Below are positions 1-6,663 of a DNA stretch of 10,256 bases, piece by piece. Both the position numbers and the translations under genes were made by a program. The notes beneath the pieces are model-generated. The model was not told the DNA's origin and searched no databases. It saw only the letters and a list, made by a program, of their open reading frames with translations. Each line of letters begins with the position of its first letter. Within the stretch, counting starts at the first letter, position 1. The stretch is from an uncultured Clostridia bacterium (GTDB lineage Bacteria > Bacillota > Clostridia > Oscillospirales > Acutalibacteraceae), in contig CALAQQ010000262.1 in NCBI GenBank assembly GCA_937888485.1, forward strand, positions 1 to 10,256, in the 5' to 3' direction.

Positions 1-83
1 AGACAAGCGACAGCAGCGACGATGACTCAACGCACACAAGCTCTTCAGGCAGAACTCACAGCGGCTCGGGTGCAAAATTCTAA
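1..83 (+). CDS. C-terminal end of an upstream protein, possibly TPM-domain type (partial)
   Basis: The reading frame whose codons begin at base 3 is open from the left edge to a TAA at 81-83, giving 26 residues rich in Ser, Asp, Thr and Gly that end in SGSGAKF. A second frame is also open to a TGA at 88-90, but its composition is less natural and its stop would overlap the next ribosome-binding site. Low-complexity Ser/Gly tails ending in a basic residue plus Phe are common at the C-terminus of membrane-anchored TPM-domain (Psb32/MOLO-1-like) proteins of Firmicutes, so that is my best guess. No domain is visible, so this is inference from the tail alone. The stop lies 13 bases before the next start, which fits the same operon. 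Confidence 0.45.
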   Translation, partial: TSDSSDDDSTHTSSSGRTHSGSGAKF

Positions 84-96
84 GGAGTGATTATAT

Positions 97-705
97 ATGG
101 CACTTTTTGATATGTTCAAAAGCAAAGCGGAAAACGCTATTAAAAAGAGCGTGAATTCTGCTGTAACACAGGGCTACAACAAAGCAACATCAGCAGTCAG
201 CAATCTCGGCAACAAGAAAGAAAAAATTGTTTTTTCATCTCTGCCTTCAACCTTCGAGGAATTTGCTTCTCTGCCTCAGGCTGCTTTGTCAACTCCGTTT
301 GAAACAGCCGCAATGACCGTTCTTGCCTTCTGCTATTATCCGCAGAACAAAGACCTTGCTTTGCAGATGGTTAATTACCTCAGAGGTCCCAGACCTCTGA
401 GCGGGGGAGATATATCATTTATTGCAGACAGATTCCGTGACAGCGATTATGTTCCCCGTTCCTATTTTGAAGGCTCAACTCCTGCAAACGACTATACTCC
501 TGCAGAACCCTATACAATAATCGTCAGCGAAAGTCCCTATTCATATCAGAATGAGGGTTATGCAACGCTTTATATCACATCGGGCGGCGCGGACAGCCCC
601 AGAAGCGTTCAGATGCGCAAGGCAAAGGACGGCAAATGGTATCTCTGGGAGCAGTTTATTCTCGTCGGTATCCGTCAGCCGGAAAGCGCAAACCCTTGGG
701 CATAA
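97..705 (+). CDS. Uncharacterised cytosolic protein resembling DUF6935
   Basis: 202 residues starting at an ATG with AAGGAG (82-87) at good spacing. There is no signal peptide or membrane segment. Residues 1-40 (MALFDMFKSKAENAIKKSV and on) look like an amphipathic helix with regular Lys, able in principle to sit on a membrane surface. Residues 45-202 form one compact domain with conspicuous stretches: SLPSTFEEFASLPQAAL, LRGPRPLSGGD, the repeated aromatic/Pro run around YVPRSYFEGSTPANDYTPAEPY, TSGGADSPRSVQMRKAKDGKWYLWEQF, and the terminal ESANPWA. From memory this pattern matches the Clostridia family called DUF6935, which has no known function; this was not checked by a search. The TAA is 15 bases before the next gene, a zinc-ribbon SPFH-like protein, so the two are probably co-transcribed and may act together. 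The family assignment is moderately sure; a function cannot be given. Confidence 0.8.
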   Translation: MALFDMFKSKAENAIKKSVNSAVTQGYNKATSAVSNLGNKKEKIVFSSLPSTFEEFASLPQAALSTPFETAAMTVLAFCYYPQNKDLALQMVNYLRGPRPLSGGDISFIADRFRDSDYVPRSYFEGSTPANDYTPAEPYTIIVSESPYSYQNEGYATLYITSGGADSPRSVQMRKAKDGKWYLWEQFILVGIRQPESANPWA

Positions 706-720
706 TCGGAGGTAAAACAA

Positions 721-1314
721 ATGGAAGCTTTTAACGGAATTCAATTTGACGGTCGTTTTCATACCGAAGTGGTGCAAGGTACATATAAACTGTTTACAGA
801 AGTTAAGTTTACAGCAACTCTCATTATTGAGATTGCAGACCCTGATAAGTTCAATACTATGTTCGGTGGTCAGCTTCCCGTTGATATTATTAAGACAGAT
901 GCTTCACGTGTTGCTGAAATGACATTCACAAAAATGTTTGCGGAAGGCTGCTCTGTTGATGAGCTGAAATATAAGGCGGACACACAGGCTGATTTGATTT
1001 TGCAGGATTTCGCAATTGCAGGTTGGGAAGCAAGAGCAGGCATCAGAGCAACCGCAATAAATGATGTGCTTATTGAAATTGACCCCAAAACGGAAAAATT
1101 GCTTTCGACTGTTGCGACTATGAACATTGCTTCTGCTCCTGTTTCTGCACCTGCACCGCAGGGTAACGCCGTCTGGCAATGTGTCTGCGGCAATAACAAT
1201 TCGGGAAAGTTCTGTACCGAATGCGGAACAAAGAAGCCTGAAGATTGGGTCTGCTCCTGCGGAAACATAAATAAAGGTAAGTTCTGCACGGAATGCGGAA
1301 AACCTAAAAGTTAA
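721..1314 (+). CDS. SPFH-like protein with two C-terminal zinc ribbons
   Basis: 197 residues; the ATG is preceded by GGAGG at 708-712. The C-terminus holds two near-identical zinc ribbons: C154, C156, C165, C168 and C178, C180, C189, C192, each of the form CxCG, then GKFCTECG. A linker rich in Ala and Pro (about 137-149) separates them from residues 1-135. That region contains a 'FTATLIIEIADPDKF' strand, a central helix and an 'AGIRATAINDVLIEIDPKTEKL' strand-turn. This order resembles the SPFH (stomatin/prohibitin/flotillin) core of the larger Firmicute proteins often labelled 'virion core protein', which also end in zinc ribbons. It is shorter than those (usually above 300 residues) and lacks an N-terminal membrane segment. 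The zinc ribbons are seen directly; the SPFH relation is inference. It probably works on the inner face of the membrane with its operon neighbours. Confidence 0.8.
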   Translation: MEAFNGIQFDGRFHTEVVQGTYKLFTEVKFTATLIIEIADPDKFNTMFGGQLPVDIIKTDASRVAEMTFTKMFAEGCSVDELKYKADTQADLILQDFAIAGWEARAGIRATAINDVLIEIDPKTEKLLSTVATMNIASAPVSAPAPQGNAVWQCVCGNNNSGKFCTECGTKKPEDWVCSCGNINKGKFCTECGKPKS

Positions 1315-1320
1315 GGTGAT
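1313..1320 (+). promoter_or_regulatory. Ribosome-binding site AAGGTGAT that decides the start at 1325
   Basis: AAGGTGAT pairs with the end of 16S rRNA and lies just upstream of ATG 1325. A GTG at 1316-1318 is in the same frame but sits inside this site, so it is not a plausible start. The A of the site overlaps the TAA stop (1312-1314) of the previous gene, which suggests translational coupling. The same AAGGTGAT plus T-run plus ATGAAAAAAAT arrangement recurs before the gene at 4232. Confidence 0.75.
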
Positions 1321-1324
1321 TTTT

Positions 1325-3139
1325 ATGAAAAAAATTATTTCGATTTTACTTGCAATGCTTATGATAATGCCGTTTGCAGTACCCTTTGCATCTGCAGCGG
1401 ATGCAATTGGCAAAATCGGCATAACGGTTGAAACCGATCTTGACGGTGTATTGGTTGATAATTATTCCGATTATGTAACAATAGAGACGGAAGGTGTAAT
1501 TTTTGAGGAATCAAACGGTCCTGCCGTTGAAGCCTTCAACAAAACAACTGAAAGCTATGATTCCGAATTTGAAGGCGGCAATTATTATATTTTTACTGTT
1601 AAGCTTACCGAAGCACCTTATTATGCTTTGCCCGCTGCTGGATCATTTGCAGAGGTTGAGGTAAACGGCAGTAAATATGCCGCATTGGTTCAGGAAAAAA
1701 GCACAGGTTCAGGTATGATTTCTTATATTTCACTTGAAGTTGAGCTGTATGTCGGCGACCCGATGAAAAACCTCAAGGCGATTGATTTCCACGTTCCCGC
1801 ACCTGTTGCAGGTGCCGTTCCTGCAGACCTTTCGCAGGTAACTGCAAATAATATGGGTGTAATCATTGTCGGCATTGAATGGTTCCCCGAAGATCCCGTT
1901 TTTGTCGAGGGAACACAATATACGTTCCAGCTTGCTCTTGAAACCGCAGAGGGCTTTACCTTTGATAAAAACATTTATCTCAGCCACGATATGGCGGATG
2001 CTGTTAAAATCGGCAGCGGCAAGAACGAGCTTAAAATGAGCTACACATTCCCTGCAACTCCCGGAAAGACCAAGATAACCGAAATCAACGCAACCGTTGT
2101 TGAACCCGTTGCGGGTGAAGCACCCTCAGACGTTGTTACAACAACGGGAACGGGCTACACCGTTGCCTTGTATGATTGGTATCACTTAAAGGATCTGATG
2201 GGAACCATTACCGAGTTTGAAGGCGGCAACACTTATCATGTGCAGGTTATATTCACACCCGAAAGCGGATATGTTTTTGCGGATGATGTAACAGCTACGA
2301 TCAACGGTAAAGCCGCAGACCTTCGCTTGTCAAATTCAAATACGGGAGCAAAAATTTTTGACCTTGGATTCGCTCAGCTTCCCGTTCCCGAATATGACAT
2401 CAGCGTCACGAACGGCACAGCTTCGGCTTCAAAGGCTGTTGCAGGCACAACCGTAACGCTCACAGCCGATGTCGCTCCTGCAGGCAAGGTGTTTGATAAG
2501 TGGGTAGTATCAGGTGCAACCGTTGCTGATGCAACAAGCGCATCAACAACCTTCACAATGCCAAAAAATGACGTTACCGCACAGGCAACGTATAAAGATA
2601 AAACATATAATGTTGCAGTTACAAACGGTACAGCTTCAGCTTCAAAGGCTGTTGCAGGCACAACCATAACTCTCACTGCCGATGCCGCTCCCGCAGGTAA
2701 GGCGTTTGATAAGTGGGTAGTATCAGGTGCAACCGTAGCCGATACATCAAAGGCAACAACAACCTTCACAATGCCCGAAAATGATGTTACCGCACAGGCA
2801 ACCTATAAAAATGTTGTTTATAAAGTAACCGTAACGAACGGCAAAGCATCAGCTTCAACTGCAGTTATGGGCGATAGTGTAACACTTACCGCAAATCAGA
2901 TTGACGGCAAGGTGTTCAGCCATTGGGAAATCAGCGGTGCAGCCGCTTCCGATAAGAATGCAAAAGAAACAACCGTAACAGTCGGTGCATCCGATGTAAC
3001 AGCCGAAGCAATTTACGAAGATTGCCCCTGCAAGTGCCACAAGGGCGGCATAGCAGGCTTTTTCTATAAGATAGTTCTTTTCTTCCAGAAGCTTTTCGGC
3101 AACAACAAGATTTGCGAATTCTGCGGCGCAAAGCACTGA
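1325..3139 (+). CDS. Secreted protein: three Ig-like units, three InlB-type repeats, Cys/His-framed tail
   Basis: 604 residues from ATG 1325. Residues 1-24 are a type I signal peptide (MKK, hydrophobic core, cleavage near ASA|AD). Residues 25-145, 148-244 and 247-355 look like three related beta-sandwich units; the last two share PVAGxxP near the start and 'GxxYxxxxxxxxxxGYxF' in the middle, and the first shares 'FEGGNYYIF' and 'VEVNG'. Residues 357-427, 428-498 and 499-565 are divergent InlB B-type repeats (xVTNGxASASxAVxGxxVTLTA ... FxxW ... VTAxAxY). The protein ends in a tail with C567, C569, C571, H572, then a short hydrophobic helix, then C597, C600, H604. The architecture is that of an extracellular binding or adhesion protein; there is no LPXTG motif and no catalytic motif. 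The tail is also found on the 263-aa protein downstream and may hold the protein at the surface. Ligand and role are unknown. Confidence 0.85.
   Translation: MKKIISILLAMLMIMPFAVPFASAADAIGKIGITVETDLDGVLVDNYSDYVTIETEGVIFEESNGPAVEAFNKTTESYDSEFEGGNYYIFTVKLTEAPYYALPAAGSFAEVEVNGSKYAALVQEKSTGSGMISYISLEVELYVGDPMKNLKAIDFHVPAPVAGAVPADLSQVTANNMGVIIVGIEWFPEDPVFVEGTQYTFQLALETAEGFTFDKNIYLSHDMADAVKIGSGKNELKMSYTFPATPGKTKITEINATVVEPVAGEAPSDVVTTTGTGYTVALYDWYHLKDLMGTITEFEGGNTYHVQVIFTPESGYVFADDVTATINGKAADLRLSNSNTGAKIFDLGFAQLPVPEYDISVTNGTASASKAVAGTTVTLTADVAPAGKVFDKWVVSGATVADATSASTTFTMPKNDVTAQATYKDKTYNVAVTNGTASASKAVAGTTITLTADAAPAGKAFDKWVVSGATVADTSKATTTFTMPENDVTAQATYKNVVYKVTVTNGKASASTAVMGDSVTLTANQIDGKVFSHWEISGAAASDKNAKETTVTVGASDVTAEAIYEDCPCKCHKGGIAGFFYKIVLFFQKLFGNNKICEFCGAKH
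2393..3019 (+). repeat. Three in-frame tandem InlB-type repeat units, 213-base period
   Basis: Units start at 2393, 2606 and 2819, each exactly 213 bases (71 codons) apart at the conserved Tyr and VTNG positions. Units 1 and 2 are nearly the same in DNA; for example the stretch beginning at 2491 reappears at 2704 with 'gataagtgggtagtatcagg' unchanged. Unit 3 is more divergent and four codons shorter. It resembles the single repeat of the downstream 263-aa protein (6329-6529) more than its neighbours, sharing ADQIDGK/ANQIDGK. This indicates a recent duplication of unit 1/2 and an older origin of unit 3. Confidence 0.85.
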
Positions 3140-3171
3140 TTTCATTTTAAAAATATTGAGGAGATTATAAT

Positions 3172-4173
3172 ATGAAAAAACTTTTAGCAATTCTTATGGC
3201 TCTCGCAATGCTTCTTTCGTTTGTTGCCTGCGGCGGTAACGAAAATCCCGAAACAACACAGCCCACCGAAACAACAACCGAAGCTCCCGAATTTGATGAA
3301 ACCGTTGTTACAGACGGAAAAACCAACAAGCTCACAATCAGAACTCCCATTGGTGAGTTTACGTTTAACGAAGCCAACACAGAGGGCAACTTCCTTGCAC
3401 AGACCAATATCGTCAAGTGCGGTACTCTTGAAAGTGAAGAAGTTAACATCGGTCTTGCTTTTGCCGTTACTCATGCGGCTTATAAATCCGTTCATGACTA
3501 CGTTACAAAGTGCTTCAGCAAAAACACAATCTTTGAGGAAGGCAAGCTCGGCGAATATACAACTTACGTTCGTCAGAACGTAACTACTGCAATGCAGATT
3601 ATCGTTTGCTTTAACGACTTTGAATTTGCAATGCTTGAGTTCAAGCTTCCTGACGGCTCAAAGAAGGAAGATTATGCGGCGCTTCATGAAAGCGATCTGT
3701 TTAAGGCTGTTTATGATAACCTTGTAATCGAAGCAGGTGCAGCAGAAGAAAACCCCGTTCCCGAAAACAACGGCACAGACGAACCCGAAGCTCCTGCCAA
3801 TAGTCCCATCACATCGGAAAAGGGTTACGTAACAGTTACTCCTGCCGGCGGCTTTATCCATAACGAAGCACAGTCAGATAAAAGCTCACTTGTTTTCACC
3901 AACACAGCTCTCGGTGCAAATGCCGCTGTTTATGTTTATGATAAGCAGGATATGGAATACGAAGTTCAGAAAAGGCAGTTCGGCTATGCATATCCCAACA
4001 AGGAATACACATCGGTAACAATCGGTGCAAACACATATGATGCTATCGAATCCAACACAGGTATCACATATCTTGTGGCAAACACCTCAACCGGTAACGC
4101 TATGTATGTTATGGTCTGGAATTGCACGGTTGAAGATGCAACACCCCTTATTGAAACAATCGTAATCAAATAA
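3172..4173 (+). CDS. Lipoprotein of two related domains
   Basis: 333 residues; ATG preceded by GAGGAG at 3158-3163. The N-terminus is a lipoprotein signal peptide: MKK, a Leu/Ala/Met core, then FVAC with the lipid-bearing Cys at 20 (Phe at -3 is a little unusual). A Thr/Glu/Pro linker (about 21-48) would lift the body off the membrane. The body has two halves that look like diverged copies: about 50-187 and 217-333. Both begin with TPxGxFxxNEA (T58 and T223 in register), and both end in a similar 'D/P-L-hydrophobic-xx-hydrophobic-VIxx' strand. A second Glu/Pro/Asn linker (about 188-212) joins them. I do not recognise a named family. It sits between a repeat-rich secreted protein and a second lipoprotein, 32 bases after the former, so an envelope role is likely. 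Substrate-binding or a structural role are both possible. Confidence 0.8.
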   Translation: MKKLLAILMALAMLLSFVACGGNENPETTQPTETTTEAPEFDETVVTDGKTNKLTIRTPIGEFTFNEANTEGNFLAQTNIVKCGTLESEEVNIGLAFAVTHAAYKSVHDYVTKCFSKNTIFEEGKLGEYTTYVRQNVTTAMQIIVCFNDFEFAMLEFKLPDGSKKEDYAALHESDLFKAVYDNLVIEAGAAEENPVPENNGTDEPEAPANSPITSEKGYVTVTPAGGFIHNEAQSDKSSLVFTNTALGANAAVYVYDKQDMEYEVQKRQFGYAYPNKEYTSVTIGANTYDAIESNTGITYLVANTSTGNAMYVMVWNCTVEDATPLIETIVIK

Positions 4174-4184
4174 AAATACTTTGC

Positions 4185-4211
4185 GGAGTGGCCGTTTTCG
4201 GCGGTCACTCC
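4185..4211 (+). terminator. Hairpin between the two lipoprotein genes, weak U-tract
   Basis: GGAGTGGCC (4185-4193) can pair with GGTCACTCC (4203-4211) with one G-T pair; alternatively GGAGTG/CACTCC with an inner GCCG-TTTT-CGGC. It is followed by TATTAATTT, not a solid T-run, and the next ribosome-binding site begins at 4221. It may be a partial terminator or an mRNA-stability hairpin that lowers expression of downstream genes. Confidence 0.45.
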
Positions 4212-4220
4212 TATTAATTT

Positions 4221-4228
4221 AAGGTGAT
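4221..4228 (+). promoter_or_regulatory. Ribosome-binding site AAGGTGAT for the gene at 4232
   Basis: AAGGTGAT lies four bases from ATG 4232, a short spacing. It repeats the initiation layout found before 1325, including the preceding TT and the following ATGAAAAAAAT. Confidence 0.65.
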
Positions 4229-4231
4229 TTT

Positions 4232-5836
4232 ATGAAAAAAATCGTTTCATTATTGCTCGTTTTTGCACTTCTTTTCGGCTTTGCATCCTGCTCTGTTGAT
4301 AAGAGCGAAAATCCCGATGCCGAAACAACAACTGTTGCCGACGAAACAGACAAAAACACATTGCCCGAAAAGAAAAATGCCGTGGAATTTCTTTCCGTTT
4401 ATACAGAAAAAGCCTATGAGTATGAAACGTATACTGAAGAGTATTACTATCTGACAGAGGTAAATTATCAGAAATTGCATCTTTCAGAAGAAAATAAAAA
4501 AGAATATCCCCGCCTTGCAAAAGCTCTTGATTCTCTTAATGCTGAAAAAACAGAGTTCTATAAGGATAAGGCAAAAGAGCTTGATGAGTATGCATCGGAA
4601 CAGCTCGATTATTATTATGAAGACGGCGAACAGCCTGCGGTTTACACCGCAAACAACGAATACTTTCTCCAAAGAGCAGATAGCGTTGTTCTGAGTATCA
4701 GAAGCGATGCAGATGAGTATTCGGGCGGTGCGCACCCCAACTACGGCTATGGAGGATATAACTTCGATACCGTAACGGGTAAAGAGCTTGTTATAACAGA
4801 CGTTATGACCGACATTTCATCTCTTCCCGCAATTCTTTCGGAAAAGATAAATTCAAAAGATGAATTTGCAGACGGATTTTTCGGCAATCTGGAAGAAGTT
4901 CTTTCGGAATATACAGCAGAACAGTTTAACTGGACAATCGGTTATCAGGGTGTAACCTTCTGTTTCAGTCCCTATGAAATCGCATCCTTTGCCGCAGGTC
5001 TTATTACTGCCACGGTTTATTTTGACGAATATCCCGAGCTTTTCAATAAGAAATATACGGTTGCCCCCGAATCCTATGCCGTAACACTTTCCGAATGGAA
5101 CGACGTTGAGTTTGATATTAATCCGTCTGACGGTAAAAAAGATACAGTCAGCGTCGGCCTTTCGTATTACACGGAAGAAGGCTCATATAAAGATATCAGT
5201 CTTAACCTCAACGGTAACGAATTCACGGTTGAAGATGTTTATGCTTTCAGTGCCGAATATTATCTTGTCAATTCAAAAGGCAGATATTTTGTTTATCTTG
5301 TGCCCCACGGCTTTAACGATTACACAAACATTCTTATTTATGACCTGAACGGCAACGAGATAAAAGAAGCAGGTGAACTTGACAGAACAGCTTTCGGCAG
5401 TCTGGTCTGGGAGGATGAAAACGAAGATACCCATCAGGCGAAGCTTCTTTTCAATAATCCCACACAGTTTGTTCTTGAAACAACCTTTGATATACTCGGA
5501 ACATACGCTGCCGATAAAACCTACACCGTGAATTCCGAAACGGGTATGCCCGAATCAACCGATGAATTCTATACCATAGACAAAAGTTTCCTGTTCGTTC
5601 TCACATCAAAAGAAGCTTTCAACGTTAAAATTCTTCCCGATATGAAATCTGAACTTATCAAAGCAGGTTCAGAGTTCACACTTCTGCGTACAGACGGCAA
5701 AACATATGTTGATGCAAAGCTCGGTGATGGCAGAGAATGCAGAATTTATGTTGAGAGAAACAGCACGGATTATCAGCTCTGTATCAACGGAACACCCGAA
5801 TATGAGCTTTTTGAAGAGATTTATTACGCAGGATAA
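4232..5836 (+). CDS. Lipoprotein with RsiV-like (DUF4163/DUF3298) region
   Basis: 534 residues. Residues 1-20 are a lipoprotein signal peptide ending GFASC, lipid Cys at 20, then an acidic Thr-rich linker to about 48. About 50-155 looks like a DUF4163-type segment with a Tyr/Glu-rich start and many charged helices. About 160-270 carries DUF3298 hallmarks: YSGGAHPNYGYGGYNFD (from Y163), then TGKELVITDV and, later, VTFCFSPYEIASFAAG (F243 onward). These two domains together occur in RsiV, the anti-sigma factor that binds lysozyme, and in PdaC-type proteins. Here they are on a lipid anchor with no transmembrane anti-sigma part. Residues 290-450 are unrecognised beta-rich sequence. About 463-515 (FNVKILPDMKSELIKAG and on) looks like a small SH3-like barrel. 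The protein probably sits on the outer face of the membrane; binding of wall fragments or lysozyme is inference from the family. Confidence 0.82.
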   Translation: MKKIVSLLLVFALLFGFASCSVDKSENPDAETTTVADETDKNTLPEKKNAVEFLSVYTEKAYEYETYTEEYYYLTEVNYQKLHLSEENKKEYPRLAKALDSLNAEKTEFYKDKAKELDEYASEQLDYYYEDGEQPAVYTANNEYFLQRADSVVLSIRSDADEYSGGAHPNYGYGGYNFDTVTGKELVITDVMTDISSLPAILSEKINSKDEFADGFFGNLEEVLSEYTAEQFNWTIGYQGVTFCFSPYEIASFAAGLITATVYFDEYPELFNKKYTVAPESYAVTLSEWNDVEFDINPSDGKKDTVSVGLSYYTEEGSYKDISLNLNGNEFTVEDVYAFSAEYYLVNSKGRYFVYLVPHGFNDYTNILIYDLNGNEIKEAGELDRTAFGSLVWEDENEDTHQAKLLFNNPTQFVLETTFDILGTYAADKTYTVNSETGMPESTDEFYTIDKSFLFVLTSKEAFNVKILPDMKSELIKAGSEFTLLRTDGKTYVDAKLGDGRECRIYVERNSTDYQLCINGTPEYELFEEIYYAG

Positions 5837-5854
5837 AAAGGAGATGGTTTTTAA

Positions 5855-6646
5855 ATGATTAAAAAAATAACCGCAATTACACTTGCTCTCATTACTGTTT
5901 TTTCAATGATGAGTATATCAATGACTTCGGCATCAGCTGCAACAAAGGTTATTGAAATCAGTAAGTTCCCCTCAATCTATTACGGCGAAAGACTCAGAAG
6001 TTCAGATCTCACCCCTTGCTTCCCTTCGCTTGACTACAATCAGAAGCCATATTATTCGGTAATCATGTCAACAGAGGTTCCCAGTTGCGACGGCGAGATA
6101 GCTGACCCCGAAAAGGAATATTATGTGCTCACAACATTCTATATCGGCGGCTATGAGCTTCCCGCAGCTGATGAATTCAAAGTTGTATATGACGGAAAAG
6201 AAATTCCGTGTTATAATTTCAGTTCATATCTTCCCAGTGACAGCGCATATTATCTTTATAAACATGGCACTAATGGCAAAGCAATGTGCATTATAAGAAT
6301 CAAACTCGGTGATTTTGAAACACCCGGAACTGATATCAGCGTTATAAACGGAAAGGCATCTGCTTCAAATGCAATTATCGGCAACGTTGTAACAATCACG
6401 GCAGATCAGATTGACGGTAAGATTTTTTATTGTTGGAATATCACAGGCGCAACCCCCGAAGATTATTATGATTCCGAAACAACGTTCACAATGGGAGTTT
6501 TCAATGTTTCTGCAGAAGCAGTTTACAAAGATTGTGAATGCAAATGCCATAAAGGCGGAATTGCAGGTTTCTTCTATAAGATTGTTCTTTTCTTCCAGAA
6601 GCTTTTCGGCAATAATCTTGTCTGCGAATGCGGAGCAGAGCACTGA
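5855..6646 (+). CDS. Secreted protein: one Ig-like unit, one InlB-type repeat, Cys/His-framed tail
   Basis: 263 residues; AAGGAG at 5838-5843 is about 11 bases upstream of the ATG, a little far. A type I signal peptide covers about 1-29 (cleavage near ASA|AT). Residues about 30-155 hold a divergent beta-sandwich region with 'PEKEYYVLTTFYIGGYELP', which matches the 'GxxYxxxxxxxxxxGYxF' pattern of the 604-aa protein. Residues 159-225 are one InlB B-type repeat (ISVINGKASASNAIIG ... ADQIDGK ... VSAEAVYK), closest to repeat 3 of that protein. The tail has C227, C229, C231, H232, a hydrophobic helix (GFFYKIVLFFQKLFGNN), then C257, C259, H263. It is thus a shortened relative of the 604-aa protein at the other end of the cluster, and probably shares its location. 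It is the last gene before the terminator. Function is unknown. Confidence 0.82.
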   Translation: MIKKITAITLALITVFSMMSISMTSASAATKVIEISKFPSIYYGERLRSSDLTPCFPSLDYNQKPYYSVIMSTEVPSCDGEIADPEKEYYVLTTFYIGGYELPAADEFKVVYDGKEIPCYNFSSYLPSDSAYYLYKHGTNGKAMCIIRIKLGDFETPGTDISVINGKASASNAIIGNVVTITADQIDGKIFYCWNITGATPEDYYDSETTFTMGVFNVSAEAVYKDCECKCHKGGIAGFFYKIVLFFQKLFGNNLVCECGAEH

Positions 6647-6663
6647 AATTGAACGCTTTACCG

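Noticed and set aside
1316..1318. GTG as start of the 604-aa secreted protein
   Set aside because: It lies inside the AAGGTGAT ribosome-binding site; ATG 1325 gives a standard MKK signal peptide at normal spacing.
870..1422. Two minus-strand open frames of 139 and 172 codons
   Set aside because: They overlap each other and the strongly supported zinc-ribbon gene; Cys-rich composition is a shadow of it.
2374..2769. 131-codon minus-strand open frame
   Set aside because: It is antisense to the InlB repeats; its own repeats mirror theirs, and it has no ribosome-binding site.
2393..3019. CRISPR-like or minisatellite array
   Set aside because: The period is 213 bases, in frame, with no spacers; it is a protein repeat.
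4232..5836. Anti-sigma factor RsiV itself
   Set aside because: The protein has a lipobox and no cytosolic sigma-binding helix or transmembrane segment, so only the extracellular part resembles RsiV.
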